From Paucibacter sp. DJ2R-2 (GTDB taxonomy: Bacteria > Pseudomonadota > Gammaproteobacteria > Burkholderiales > Burkholderiaceae_C): 64,000 nucleotides of DNA. The stretch covers positions 310,001-374,000 of the forward strand of contig NZ_JAJIRT010000002.1 in the NCBI RefSeq assembly GCF_025717675.1. Direction: 5' to 3'. Under the pieces are notes generated by a model. It saw nothing but the letters and a program-made list of their open reading frames with translations. It had not been told where the DNA came from and searched no databases. How positions within the stretch are numbered: the stretch's first letter is position 1; each line of letters begins with the position of its first letter. This document shows positions 45,348 through 53,545 of this stretch, piece after piece. Position numbers and translations under genes: made by a program.

Positions 45348-46110
45348 CTCACCATGCCCCATGGCCTGCATGTAGGTCGCATTCGAGCGGCTGCTGCCCA
45401 AGATGGGAGCGGGTGGCAGAAATGGGTCGTCACTTGACGTAAGAGCCATAGCGCTGAATTTCCGCTTTGGGCACTTTGCAGCCGGTCATTCTGAGCACCC
45501 GAATGACCGAAGCCACCGAAAGAGGTAGGCCGCTCAGCAGTACGGAGTCCAAGGTCTGCAAGCGATCCAACTCAAGGGCGGCACATGGGATGCCAACGTG
45601 CTGGCCTGCTGGGATTCGATTGACGAAAGGAAGGCTGTCTGCACCGGCTGTCGGCACGCGCCGTAGTCGCTCATGAGAGGGCAGCAAGCACGGCGCGCAA
45701 CTTGCGAAGCTCAACAGGCTTTGATGCCCTAGGGCATGGGCGGCCGGGTGCGAGTGCTAGCCCGGATAGTTCACGCGGGACGCGGGAATTGCGTGCGTCC
45801 AGGACGCAGCCAGTGGCGCCGAGACGGCCGCAGCCGATGCCCATTGGCATCGGCGAGGAGTTGAGGCGTTAGGGGCAAGGTCTGGGCCGCGCAAGCCTGC
45901 GTAGGCCCAGTGTCCAAAATGGATCGAATGTCGAAGCGAGAGATCATCGTGCTCATCGGTGCTGCGGACCGGCCAGGGCTGACCTCGTGAAACATCCGGG
46001 CTAGGGGTTGGTCGATTGCCATGAGCACCCGATGATGGCCCCGCACTGCGAGACCGGCCTGGGCCAGCTCTGCAGTCCACCACCATCCCATCACCCGGAG
46101 CCCCGCCGCC
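45348..46110. other. 763-base stretch with at most one doubtful small gene
   Basis: Apart from a possible 94-codon minus-strand frame (listed separately), I see no supportable gene between the glycosylase remnant and the GH19 gene. Other frames are short shadows. The stretch is lower in GC than its surroundings and contains no recognisable repeat or insertion-sequence end. Confidence 0.35.
45430..45714 (-). CDS. Possible remnant of a small exported protein
   Basis: A 94-codon frame whose C-terminal two thirds look protein-like: VNRIPAGQHVGIPC, then LELDRLQTLDSVLLSGLPL and a Cys-containing end CKVPKAEIQRYGSYVK. The N-terminal part lacks a good start (only TTG) and has no intact signal peptide, as if it had been eroded or frame-shifted. 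It may be a decayed small secreted protein. Only the composition supports it, so confidence is low. Confidence 0.3.
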   Translation of the reverse strand: MSFASCAPCLLPSHERLRRVPTAGADSLPFVNRIPAGQHVGIPCAALELDRLQTLDSVLLSGLPLSVASVIRVLRMTGCKVPKAEIQRYGSYVK

Positions 46111-46905
46111 ATGACACTAGCCATCACTGCAGAACACCTGGCCCTGATCGCCGGCCGCAAGACCGCGCTGATGCCGGCCTTGGCCGAGTGGATGAACACC
46201 TTGTGCCCGCAGTACCAGATCGACACGGCCCAGGAGTTCGCCCATTTCCTGGCCCAGGCCTGCCACGAGACCGACCATTTCAAGACCTTGCGCGAGTACG
46301 CCTCGGGCAATGCCTATGAAGGCCGGGCCGACCTGGGCAATAGCCAGCCGGGCGACGGCGCGCGCTTCCGCGGCCGCGGCATCTTCCAGACCACGGGCCG
46401 GGCCAACTACCTGCAGCTGGGCATCAAAAAAGGCTCGCGCGACCTGTTCATCAACAAGCCCGAGCTTCTGGAAGAGCCGGAGATGGCGGTCTGGAGCGCC
46501 TGCGAATACTGGCTGACCCGCAACCTCAACGACGCCGCCAACCACCCCGACAGCGACCGCCTGAAAAAGAAGTACCGCGGCAGCGTGCTGGATCTGTCTC
46601 CCGTCGAGTTCATCAGTTACACCGTCAACGGCGGCAACCGCGGCCTGGAAGACCGCAAGGCCTTCTATGCCAAAGCCTTGGGCATCTTGGGCCAGGCCGA
46701 GCTCGCCAGCCTGGGTCGCGCCATGCCGGCCGCTGCGCTGGCACCGAAGAAGAAAGACAAGAAGGCCAGCTTGGCCAAGCCTGCCAAGCCCGCGAAAGCC
46801 CCCAAAGCTGCCAAGCCCAGCAAAGAAGCCAAGCCTGCCAAAGCCGAAAAGAAGCCCGCGGCCAAACCCAAGGCCGCCGTGCGAACATCGAAGCGCAAGC
46901 ACTGA
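46111..46905 (+). CDS. GH19 chitinase/lysozyme-like protein with basic Lys/Ala/Pro tail
   Basis: Glycoside hydrolase family 19 protein of 264 residues. The catalytic domain (about 1-205) has AHFLAQACHETDHFKTLREY with the general-acid glutamate, NAYEGR with a second acidic residue and the signature FRGRGIFQTTGRANY. There is no signal peptide, as in phage or tailocin endolysins. The C-terminal 55 residues are a low-complexity basic tail of AKPAK/APKAAKP-like repeats ending SKRKH, which could bind nucleic acid or anionic cell wall. No holin, spanin or phage structural gene is nearby. It would cleave chitin or peptidoglycan. A GGAG site lies about ten bases before the ATG. Confidence 0.88.
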   Translation: MTLAITAEHLALIAGRKTALMPALAEWMNTLCPQYQIDTAQEFAHFLAQACHETDHFKTLREYASGNAYEGRADLGNSQPGDGARFRGRGIFQTTGRANYLQLGIKKGSRDLFINKPELLEEPEMAVWSACEYWLTRNLNDAANHPDSDRLKKKYRGSVLDLSPVEFISYTVNGGNRGLEDRKAFYAKALGILGQAELASLGRAMPAAALAPKKKDKKASLAKPAKPAKAPKAAKPSKEAKPAKAEKKPAAKPKAAVRTSKRKH

Positions 46906-46922
46906 ATCAGGAGCCCTCCCCC

Positions 46923-47318
46923 ATGAGCAGCATGAGCCGCGTCACCGGCATCGGTGGCATCTTCATCAAGTCCGCCCAGCCCGAACTCATGCGCGCCTGG
47001 TACCAGCGCCATCTGGGCATCCCCATCGAGGCCTGGGGTGGCAGTGCCTTTCGCTGGCGTGGCGAGCACAACCCCGAAGGCCAGGGCAGCACGGTCTGGA
47101 GCATCTTCGAAGCCAGCAGCCGCTACTTCGACCCCAGCACGGCGCCCTTCATGGTGAACTACCGCGTCGCCGATCTGCACGCCCTGCTGGCCCAGTTGCG
47201 GGCCGAGGGCTGCACGGTGGACGAGAAAGTGGATGAGTCCGAGTACGGCAAGTTCGGCTGGGTCATGGACCCCGACGGCAACCGCATCGAACTCTGGCAG
47301 CCGCCCGAGGGGCAGTAG
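46923..47318 (+). CDS. VOC (glyoxalase/bleomycin-resistance) family protein
   Basis: Small protein of 131 residues with one vicinal-oxygen-chelate fold. The two beta-alpha-beta-beta-beta halves are visible: VTGIGGIFIKSAQPELMRAWYQRHLG at the start (shortened: IFIKSAQPELMRAWY) and FGWVMDPDGNRIELWQPP at the end, where the Glu of RIELW is the usual metal ligand. The activity could be lyase, dioxygenase or drug binding. It follows the GH19 gene by 17 bases with a good AGGAG site, so they probably share a transcript, although the functional link is not obvious. Confidence 0.88.
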   Translation: MSSMSRVTGIGGIFIKSAQPELMRAWYQRHLGIPIEAWGGSAFRWRGEHNPEGQGSTVWSIFEASSRYFDPSTAPFMVNYRVADLHALLAQLRAEGCTVDEKVDESEYGKFGWVMDPDGNRIELWQPPEGQ

Positions 47319-47327
47319 GCTCGCGAT

Positions 47328-48299
47328 TCAGCGCAGGCTGGACGCGCCCGGGGCCGCGGCGGCCGGCTCATCCAGCTTGCGTGCCGGGCTGACGTTGACG
47401 TCGCCGGTGATGGCGCGCTGGGCCGATCGTTCGGCGATCTGCGCCACGGCGCCCATCAGGAAGCGGGTATCGAACATGCGGCCGACATCGTTGGCCGGAG
47501 ACTTGGGGTCGAAATACTTGGTGTTGTCTCGGCGCAGTTCGCGCTTCTTGACCTCCAGGGTCTTGGCATCCAGGGTCAGGGTCTGCATATACATATAGAC
47601 CGCCACAAAGATGGAGCTGGCTTCCTTCTCGCCGGTGTTGGGGTCCAGGGTGACATGGTCCCCATCGGGCGTGATGGCGCTGACGCTGAGTTCACCCGTG
47701 CCAAGGTCCTCCAGGGCCTGACGGCGCAACGGCTGCACATAAATGCCGATGCCGGCCAGCTTCTCGCCCATGCCCTTGACCGAGGGCATGGTCCACTTGG
47801 GCAACACGGCGATGATCTCGTCCCATTGCTGGCGCGCGGGTACGGCACGCAGATGCTCGATCAAGAGCGCCTCGATGCGCGATTCGCGTTGCATCCGGCG
47901 CGCATCGTCGATCTGTGCCGCCTCGGCCCCTTCGGGCAGCCAGTCCAGCAGCACGCGTTGGCTGTCGGGCTCAGTCTGGGCCAAGCCCTGATCGAGCCCG
48001 CTGAGCACCATGCGGTTGAGCAGGCGCGGGTCGAACTTGATCTCGCGGCGCGTGTAGGGCTCGAGATGGCTGCCCACGCCGGGCCGCTGGCGGACGATGG
48101 TGATGCGGTCGCCGATGGCCGAGATCAGGGCCACGGTGCGCGCAGCCGAAGCCGCGGGTGCAGCTGCTACAGCGGGCAGCGGCGCGGCCGGGCCGGCCTG
48201 GACGGCCGATTGGGCCCAGGCGGGCGCTGCAGCAGCCCAGCAGCTCAGGGCCAGCAGAGTGCGGCGAAGTCTTGGAAAACGAAACAGCTCTTGCGTCAT
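47328..48299 (-). CDS. Periplasmic protein of unknown function
   Basis: Exported protein of 323 residues: signal peptide (about 1-30, ending APAWAQ) followed by an Ala/Pro-rich linker and a soluble domain (about 55-300). The domain begins VALISAIGDRITIVRQ, contains an alpha/beta region with IEALLIEHLRAVPARQQWDE (shortened: IEALLIEHLRAV), and has a Tyr-rich strand IFVAVYMYMQ. No catalytic motif is recognised. The ATG at 48299 is preceded by GGGAGGG. The gene converges on the VOC gene nine bases from its stop. Confidence 0.75.
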   Translation of the reverse strand: MTQELFRFPRLRRTLLALSCWAAAAPAWAQSAVQAGPAAPLPAVAAAPAASAARTVALISAIGDRITIVRQRPGVGSHLEPYTRREIKFDPRLLNRMVLSGLDQGLAQTEPDSQRVLLDWLPEGAEAAQIDDARRMQRESRIEALLIEHLRAVPARQQWDEIIAVLPKWTMPSVKGMGEKLAGIGIYVQPLRRQALEDLGTGELSVSAITPDGDHVTLDPNTGEKEASSIFVAVYMYMQTLTLDAKTLEVKKRELRRDNTKYFDPKSPANDVGRMFDTRFLMGAVAQIAERSAQRAITGDVNVSPARKLDEPAAAAPGASSLR

Positions 48300-48424
48300 G
48301 GGTGACAACCCTCCCTCGGGTCTTGGTGTTATGGCTGCGCGATCGTACAGGCCCGCAGCGTGCTTTCAGCGGCTTCCCTAACCCTCGCCGCCCTCAGCTC
48401 ACCATGTCAGCTCAACCCGTCAGC

Positions 48425-49426
48425 TCAGAGCTTCAGTTCGGCCTCGTTCAGCACGGTCGGCATGGGCAGGCCCGCGAAAGCCGCCAGCAAATTGTCCACC
48501 GCGAGATTGCACATGGCTCGCCGTGTGGGCACGGACGCACTGGCGATGTGCGGTGTCAGCACAAGCGTGTGGCAGGCCAGCAAATCGGGGTGCACATGCG
48601 GTTCGCCCTCGAAGACATCGAGGCCGGCCGCCGCCAGTTGCCCTTGCTGCAGGGCGCGAGCCAGGGCCACATCGTCCACCACGCCACCGCGCGCGATGTT
48701 CGTCAGCGTGGCGCTGGGCTTCATCAGGTCCAGGTCAAGAGCTGCCACCAGATGGTGGGTGGCCGGGGTGTAAGGCACGACGATGACGAGGTGGTCGGCC
48801 TCGCGCAGCAGTGCCTCCTTGCTGACCCAGCGGGCACCGATCGGCGCCTCCTGCTCGGGCGCAAGCCGGCTGCGGTTGTGATAAATCACCTTCATGCCAA
48901 AGCCCAGGGCGCCGCGCCGGGCGATCGCCTGGCCGATGCGTCCCATGCCCAAAATGGCCAAGGTGCTGCCGTGGATGTCAGCGCCGGCGAACAGGTCCAC
49001 GCGCCACTGCTTCCAGTCGCCGCGGCGCAGGTAATGCTCGCTCTCGCTGATGCGCCGTGCGGCGGCCATCATCAGAGCGAAACCAAAATCGGCCGTGGTT
49101 TCGGTCAGCACATCGGGCGCATTGCTGACGCGCACACCGCGCGCACTGCAGGCGGCCAGGTCCACATTGTTGTGGCCCACCGTCATCAGGCTGATGACGC
49201 GCAACTCGGGGCAGGCATCGAGCAGCTCGGCCGTGATCTGCTCGGTGCCCGAGGCGAACAGACCGGCTTTGCCCTGCAGGCGCTGGCGCAGCGCCTCGGG
49301 GCTCAGAGGCTGGTCGTCGTCGGCATAGTCGAGCTCAAAGGCCTGGTCCAGGCGCGCCGCAATGTCGGGAAAGATCCGGCGCGCCAGCAGCACCTGGGGC
49401 CGGGTCGGGGCAGCAGCCTTGCTCAT
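48425..49426 (-). CDS. D-isomer 2-hydroxyacid dehydrogenase (glyoxylate/hydroxypyruvate reductase-like)
   Basis: NAD(P)-dependent dehydrogenase of 333 residues. The Rossmann motif LGMGRIGQAIARRG is followed by HNRSR (an Arg-rich site that favours NADPH). The catalytic triad positions are present: Arg in NIARGGVVDD, Glu in VFEGEP and His in LTPHIAS. The best matches in kind are glyoxylate/2-ketogluconate reductases, which reduce glyoxylate, hydroxypyruvate or 2-ketogluconate. It begins 12 bases after the nitroreductase gene and is co-transcribed with it. Confidence 0.93.
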   Translation of the reverse strand: MSKAAAPTRPQVLLARRIFPDIAARLDQAFELDYADDDQPLSPEALRQRLQGKAGLFASGTEQITAELLDACPELRVISLMTVGHNNVDLAACSARGVRVSNAPDVLTETTADFGFALMMAAARRISESEHYLRRGDWKQWRVDLFAGADIHGSTLAILGMGRIGQAIARRGALGFGMKVIYHNRSRLAPEQEAPIGARWVSKEALLREADHLVIVVPYTPATHHLVAALDLDLMKPSATLTNIARGGVVDDVALARALQQGQLAAAGLDVFEGEPHVHPDLLACHTLVLTPHIASASVPTRRAMCNLAVDNLLAAFAGLPMPTVLNEAELKL

Positions 49427-49438
49427 GGCCAGCCCGGC

Positions 49439-50158
49439 TCAGCGATAGAAACGGGTGAACTCAGCCACCGGCGCGCGCTCGGTCAGCAGGCTGTTCTCCA
49501 CAGCGGCTGGGTCGGCGTGGCCCAAGGCCATGCCGCAAACCACCATCTGGCCGGGGGCCAGCTGCAGTTCCTCGGCAATCAGGCGGTGGAACTGGGTGAA
49601 GGCCGCCTGAGGGCAGGTGTGCAGGCCGCGGCCGCGCGCCGCGATCATCACGTTTTCCAGGAACATGCCGTAGTCCAGCCAACTGCCTTGCTGCATCAAG
49701 CGGTCGATGGTGAAGATCAGGCCCACGGGTGCATCGAAGAACTGGAAGTTGCGCGCATGTTGGGCTTGCATGCGGGCCTTGTCGGTCTTGGCGATGTCGA
49801 GCAGGCCGTACAGATCCCAACCGACCTTGCGGCGGCGGTCGATGTAGGGCGAGACCCACTCGGTCGGGTAGTAGGCGTACTCCTCCGTGTGTTTCGCCAA
49901 CTCGGCCGGGTCGAGGTAGGCCGCCTGGATGCGGTCCACCAGGCGCTGGCGCGCCGCACCGGTCAGCACATGGACCTGCCAGGGCTGGGTATTGGTGCCC
50001 GAAGGCGCCCGGGACGCCACGTTCAGGATCTCCTCGATCTGGCTCTCCGGCACCTCGGTGGGCAAGAACGCGCGCATGGAACGGCGGGTCACGATGGCGG
50101 TGTCTACGGCCGCGGTGTCGGCGGGCGTGACGGGCTGGAACAGATTCGGTGTCGTCAT
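49439..50158 (-). CDS. Nitroreductase family protein
   Basis: FMN-dependent oxidoreductase of 239 residues. FMN-binding landmarks are RRSMRAFLP near the N-terminus and ASRAPSGTNTQPWQVHVLTG; the C-terminal part has VCGMALGHADPAAVEN, as in the NfnB-like group. It would reduce nitroaromatics, quinones or similar acceptors with NAD(P)H as a dimer. The ATG at 50158 is chosen at MTTPNLF; the upstream 37 codons to 50269 are not family-like. It forms an operon with the downstream hydroxyacid dehydrogenase. Confidence 0.93.
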   Translation of the reverse strand: MTTPNLFQPVTPADTAAVDTAIVTRRSMRAFLPTEVPESQIEEILNVASRAPSGTNTQPWQVHVLTGAARQRLVDRIQAAYLDPAELAKHTEEYAYYPTEWVSPYIDRRRKVGWDLYGLLDIAKTDKARMQAQHARNFQFFDAPVGLIFTIDRLMQQGSWLDYGMFLENVMIAARGRGLHTCPQAAFTQFHRLIAEELQLAPGQMVVCGMALGHADPAAVENSLLTERAPVAEFTRFYR

Positions 50159-50349
50159 GGGATAGCGCAGCGTCCTGGTGGGCGAAGAAAGGCCAAGGTG
50201 GCCTACGGTGGGGAAATTCAACCACAAAGGCGCGGGAAGTTCTGCGCTGCGATTCAAACGCGCAAACAAGAGAAGCTATGTCGAGCAGCTTCTCGACTCC
50301 AGGCGCGCATCGAATTCAAGGTCAAGAATCAACCTTGCCTATGCACCGC

Positions 50350-50817
50350 CTACTTTGCGCAGCGCTTGAGTTCCACGTGATGAATTGGAAACGCTGCCTT
50401 CAATGCATCGGACTGAAACTCGACTCGTGCCACGCCCACTCGTTCATCGGCATTGAGGTACAGCACAAACTGCATCTCCTGGTTTGGCTGAGGAAGCACC
50501 CAGATGACAGGGCCGGCATACCTGGCACCGCCCTCGCAGCTGAGGCAAGTCTCTGTCCGAAACTCGCGGTGTTGGCCGGCGTTCTTGAACTTCAAGCTGC
50601 GGGCGCCTACCGAGACTCCGAGCTTGGAATTGCAGGCCGCCTCGCCGGGTACCCAGAACCCCTGCAAATGAACTGGGACCGGCGCTTGAGCCTCGGCCAG
50701 CCCCGCGCTCAGAGCCAGCACAAGCACGCATGTGAGAAAAGACCCAATGTCGCTAAAGCTTGCGGCAATGGAGCGCCCGTCGCTACTTCGCCGTAAGCCT
50801 GCACCTCTCCGGCTCAT
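50350..50817 (-). CDS. Small exported protein of unknown function
   Basis: Exported protein of 155 residues. A basic N-region and hydrophobic segment (FLTCVLVLALSAGLAEAQA) form a signal peptide of about 44 residues. The mature part has four or five cysteines, including CLSC, and beta-strand patterns such as LQGFWVPGEAACNS and MQFVLYLNADERVGVARVEF (shortened). The ATG overlaps the stop of the upstream gene as ATGA, so the two proteins are made together and may act together in the periplasm. No family recognised. Confidence 0.7.
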   Translation of the reverse strand: MSRRGAGLRRSSDGRSIAASFSDIGSFLTCVLVLALSAGLAEAQAPVPVHLQGFWVPGEAACNSKLGVSVGARSLKFKNAGQHREFRTETCLSCEGGARYAGPVIWVLPQPNQEMQFVLYLNADERVGVARVEFQSDALKAAFPIHHVELKRCAK

Positions 50818-51554
50818 GGCGCCGAACGAGGCGGCGAGGCCGTGAATTTGGAGAAAAAGTAGGCCAGGTCGTGTCCATAAGCGGCGCCGTCCTTCAGATC
50901 GCCGGCACCACCGACCGATTCGTTTCGTGCTGGAAGGGGAGAAGCTTCGCAGACGACAGGCTCTCCCGAGCAGAACCAGGCCGAACCGGCCTCCATCCAT
51001 TCGAGCGTCACGCGTGTGATGTCCTGGCCGAGCAAGGCGCCGTTCGGCAGCACTTCCGGCAAGACCGGCAGCACTTGCTTGCGGCTGTGAAAGTGGCCCG
51101 CGTAAGCAAGCAGGCGGCTGCGGCTCATGATGTCCTTCAAGGCCGCAGCCACGCTCTGCTCGTACTTGCTTTGGTCCCGCTGAGAGAACCCCGCGTGGTA
51201 GTGAAGGATCAGCTGGCCTTTCTGCTGCCGCTCCAGCAGAAAGGCATGAAGCTCCCACATGACCTGCGAGGCACGGCCGTCGGTGCCATGCTTCCAGAAA
51301 CGCGCTTCTTCTCGGGCCGCTTCTGGCGGCATTTCTAGAGAAACCACCAAAGGCCTGCCTGACGCCTGAATCTTGGCCTCAACCAGGCAGCGCACAAAGG
51401 CAGGGGATTCCACGGTGCCATGGATCTCGCCCACATAGAGATTCTCTGCCGCCACCAGGGTGCGAAAGGCTGACGTTTCGGGGCAGGTGCCTGCCTGGCT
51501 GACGCCGGCCAGCAGACTCAGAAGCAAAAAGAACAGGCGACACCGCAAGAGCAT
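50814..51554 (-). CDS. EreA/ChaN/TIKI-superfamily-like periplasmic protein
   Basis: Exported protein of about 246 residues with a signal peptide (LLRCRLFFLLLSLLAGVSQA). Three sequence landmarks of the EreA/ChaN/TIKI/TraB superfamily are visible: YVGEIHGT near the start (GExH), VVSLEMPPEA in the middle (conserved Glu) and YAGHFHSRK later (GxxH), which together would line a metal or active-site pocket. Members include esterases, proteases and heme-binding ChaN; the activity here is unknown. ATGs at 51578 and 51590 are alternative starts. The stop overlaps the start of the next small exported protein by four bases. Confidence 0.7.
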   Translation of the reverse strand: MLLRCRLFFLLLSLLAGVSQAGTCPETSAFRTLVAAENLYVGEIHGTVESPAFVRCLVEAKIQASGRPLVVSLEMPPEAAREEARFWKHGTDGRASQVMWELHAFLLERQQKGQLILHYHAGFSQRDQSKYEQSVAAALKDIMSRSRLLAYAGHFHSRKQVLPVLPEVLPNGALLGQDITRVTLEWMEAGSAWFCSGEPVVCEASPLPARNESVGGAGDLKDGAAYGHDLAYFFSKFTASPPRSAP

Positions 51555-51678
51555 GAATCTCAGTCTCAGAACGCACATAGAAGAGGGCAACCACTGCTCC
51601 GAATGAGCAAGGGCGCAGCATGCTAACGCACATCCAATGCGTACTACTCTGCGATCTTGCCGATCCGAAAGCTAGGTT

Positions 51679-52620
51679 TCACCGCCCCCGCCACCCCGCC
51701 CAGGCCCTGACCGCCTCGTTGAGGGTGTTCACCTGCACCGCCACCGTGCTGGCGATGTCGTGGCCATAGCCGCCGGCCATGCTGAGGGCGACAGGAATGC
51801 CACGCTCGCGCAGGGCCGAAAGCACACGGCGGTCGCGCTCCGCTAGGCCGGCGCTCGTCAGCTTGAGCCGGCCCAACCGGTCGCCCTCGTGAGGGTCGGC
51901 GCCAGCCAGATAGAAGGCCAGGCCGGGCTGGGTGCCGGCGGCCGTGTGGCGAACCCAGATCTCCTCCAACGCGCGGTCGAGCGCCTCCAGATAGGGCGCG
52001 TCGCTGCAGCCGTCGGGCAGTTCCACATCGAGGTCGCTGCGCTCCTTGCGAGCCGGGAAATTTTTGGCGCCGTGCATGGAGAAGGTGAACACGCTGTCGT
52101 CGCCTTCAAAGATGGCGGCCGTGCCATTGCCTTGGTGCACATCAAGGTCGATGACGAGCACGGGCAGCGTTTCTGTATGACCCAGCTGCTGCCACTCCCG
52201 CTGCATCAGGCGGGCGGCCACTGCCACATCGTTGAACACGCAATAGCCCGAACCCCGGTCGGCAAACGCATGGTGGGTGCCGCCGGCCATATTGGCGGCC
52301 ACGCCCTCGGCCAGGGCGGCGCGGGCGGCGGCGATGCTGGCGCCGACCGAGTGCAGCGAGCGCGTCGCCATTGAAGGCGACCAGGGGAAACCGATCTCGC
52401 GCTGCTGTGCCGGGCTGAGTTCGCCGCGCAGCACCGCGTCGATATAGCCCGGCGTGTGCACCAAGGCCAACTCGGCCGCGCTCGCGGCCGGCGCAGCACA
52501 CATCTGCAGCAAGCCGGGGTCGGCCTCGAAATGCTCGCGCAGCAGGCGGTACTTGCTGGCCGGAAAACTGTGGCCCGGCGGCAGGGCCAGGCTGTGGGCG
52601 TCGGAATGAAAGGCCTGCAT
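51679..52620 (-). CDS. Histone-deacetylase superfamily protein (acetylpolyamine amidohydrolase-like)
   Basis: Cytosolic zinc hydrolase of 313 residues. Active-site features: tandem His116-His117 in AGGTHHAF, zinc ligands Asp160 and His162 in VIDLDVHQGNGT, third ligand Asp242 in LAGADPHEGDRLG, and the transition-state Tyr285 in MAGGYGHD. All key residues are present, so it should be active. Bacterial members deacetylate polyamines, small metabolites or acetylated proteins. The short length places it in the single-domain class IV/bacterial group. It is divergent from the phasin gene. Confidence 0.92.
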   Translation of the reverse strand: MQAFHSDAHSLALPPGHSFPASKYRLLREHFEADPGLLQMCAAPAASAAELALVHTPGYIDAVLRGELSPAQQREIGFPWSPSMATRSLHSVGASIAAARAALAEGVAANMAGGTHHAFADRGSGYCVFNDVAVAARLMQREWQQLGHTETLPVLVIDLDVHQGNGTAAIFEGDDSVFTFSMHGAKNFPARKERSDLDVELPDGCSDAPYLEALDRALEEIWVRHTAAGTQPGLAFYLAGADPHEGDRLGRLKLTSAGLAERDRRVLSALRERGIPVALSMAGGYGHDIASTVAVQVNTLNEAVRAWAGWRGR

Positions 52621-52723
52621 GGGGGGGAGAGTAGCCGCAGCGGCTTTCCGATGCTGTCATGGGGCTGTCACCGCCAGGCGCCAAGCTGAAGCCGAAGGCA
52701 GGAATTCCGGGTGGCACCCCTAA

Positions 52724-52742
52724 TTTGTTGCACCGCAGCAAA
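52724..52742. promoter_or_regulatory. Candidate PhaR-type operator 1 upstream of the phasin promoter
   Basis: Inverted repeat TTTGTTGC-ACC-GCAGCAAA with 7 of 8 positions paired. It lies seven bases upstream of the -35 element of the phasin promoter and contains the same TTGTTGCA core as the second box. A repressor of the PhaR type, which binds GC-containing TGC/GCA palindromes at phasin promoters, is the likely binder (inference). Confidence 0.5.
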
Positions 52743-52748
52743 TAACAC

Positions 52749-52776
52749 TTGCAATGCCGCTCGACATCCCTATACT
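52749..52776 (+). promoter_or_regulatory. Phasin gene sigma-70-like promoter
   Basis: TTGCAA (-35, 52749-52754), a 16-base spacer and TATACT (-10, 52771-52776). This gives transcription starting at about 52783, some 80 bases before the phasin ATG. The promoter is flanked by two inverted repeats with TTGTTGCA cores. Confidence 0.6.
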
Positions 52777-52782
52777 TCGTTT

Positions 52783-52797
52783 TGTTGCAGTGCAACA
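52783..52797. promoter_or_regulatory. Candidate PhaR-type operator 2 at the phasin transcription start
   Basis: Perfect inverted repeat TGTTGCA-G-TGCAACA. It sits exactly at the expected transcription start, a classic repressor position. The TGC/GCA core agrees with published PhaR-type sites in general form. Binding has not been shown here. Confidence 0.55.
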
Positions 52798-52862
52798 TTA
52801 AACGCTGTCGAACGATTTCATCCATCGAATCAACGGGGGTCACCCCCCACAAGGAGTGCTCC

Positions 52863-53420
52863 ATGCTGACTACAGAACAAATCATCGCCGCCCACAAAGC
52901 CAATGTCGAAACCCTGTTCGGTCTGACCAACAAGGCTTTCGAAGGCGTGGAAAAGCTGGTCGAGCTGAACATGCAAGTGGCCAAGACCGCCCTGGGCGAA
53001 GTGGTGGAATCCACCCAAGCCGCCCTGTCGGTGAAGGACGCTCAAGAACTGCTGGCCCTGCAAAGCGCCCTGCTGCAGCCGAGCGCCGAGAAGGCCGCTT
53101 CCTACAGCCGTCACCTGTACGACATCGCCACCAGCACCAATGCCGAAGTGGCCAAGGTCGCTGAAGCCCAGATCGCCGACATCCAGTCGAAGTTCTCGGC
53201 CGTGGTTGAGAACGCTGCCAAGAACGCACCGGCCGGCACCGAAAACGCCGTCGCTCTGGTGAAGAGCGCTGTGGCCGCTGCCAACAACGCTTTTGAAACC
53301 GTGCAAAAGGCGGCCAAGCAAGCCACCGAAGTGGCCGAAGCCAACTTCGAAGCCGCCACCAACAGCGCCGTCAAGGCCAGCCAGACCGCCACCCGCGCTT
53401 CCAAGCGCGCTGCCGCCTGA
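52863..53420 (+). CDS. phaP: Phasin (polyhydroxyalkanoate granule-associated protein)
   Basis: Granule-surface protein of 185 residues of the Phasin_2/TIGR01841 type. The N-terminus [20 protein letters not shown] and the following [18 protein letters not shown] are characteristic. The chain is almost wholly amphipathic helix and Ala-rich, ending in a basic ASKRAAA tail. Phasins coat storage granules and limit their size, and their synthesis is normally repressed by PhaR until polymer is made. A strong AAGGAG lies six bases before the ATG at 52863. The gene has its own promoter, two candidate operators and a terminator. Confidence 0.93.
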   Translation: MLTTEQIIAAHKANVETLFGLTNKAFEGVEKLVELNMQVAKTALGEVVESTQAALSVKDAQELLALQSALLQPSAEKAASYSRHLYDIATSTNAEVAKVAEAQIADIQSKFSAVVENAAKNAPAGTENAVALVKSAVAAANNAFETVQKAAKQATEVAEANFEAATNSAVKASQTATRASKRAAA

Positions 53421-53485
53421 GCGACATCAGTTGTCTCCTCGGCACCGATGAAGCCAGCCTAGCCTGGCTTCTGACCCTGCCCTTC

Positions 53486-53512
53486 AAGCCCAGCATCCGC
53501 TGGGCTTTTTTT
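53486..53512 (+). terminator. Rho-independent terminator after phasin gene
   Basis: Perfect nine-base stem AAGCCCAGC / GCTGGGCTT with loop ATCC, followed by a run of T. It lies about 65 bases after the phasin stop codon. Confidence 0.9.
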
Positions 53513-53545
53513 CGTCTGTTTGCAAAGTCAGCTGCCGGCACAGAA

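Noticed and set aside
46111-46905. Prophage lysis cassette
   Set aside because: Only a single lysin-like gene is present; no holin, spanin, tail or integrase genes are near.
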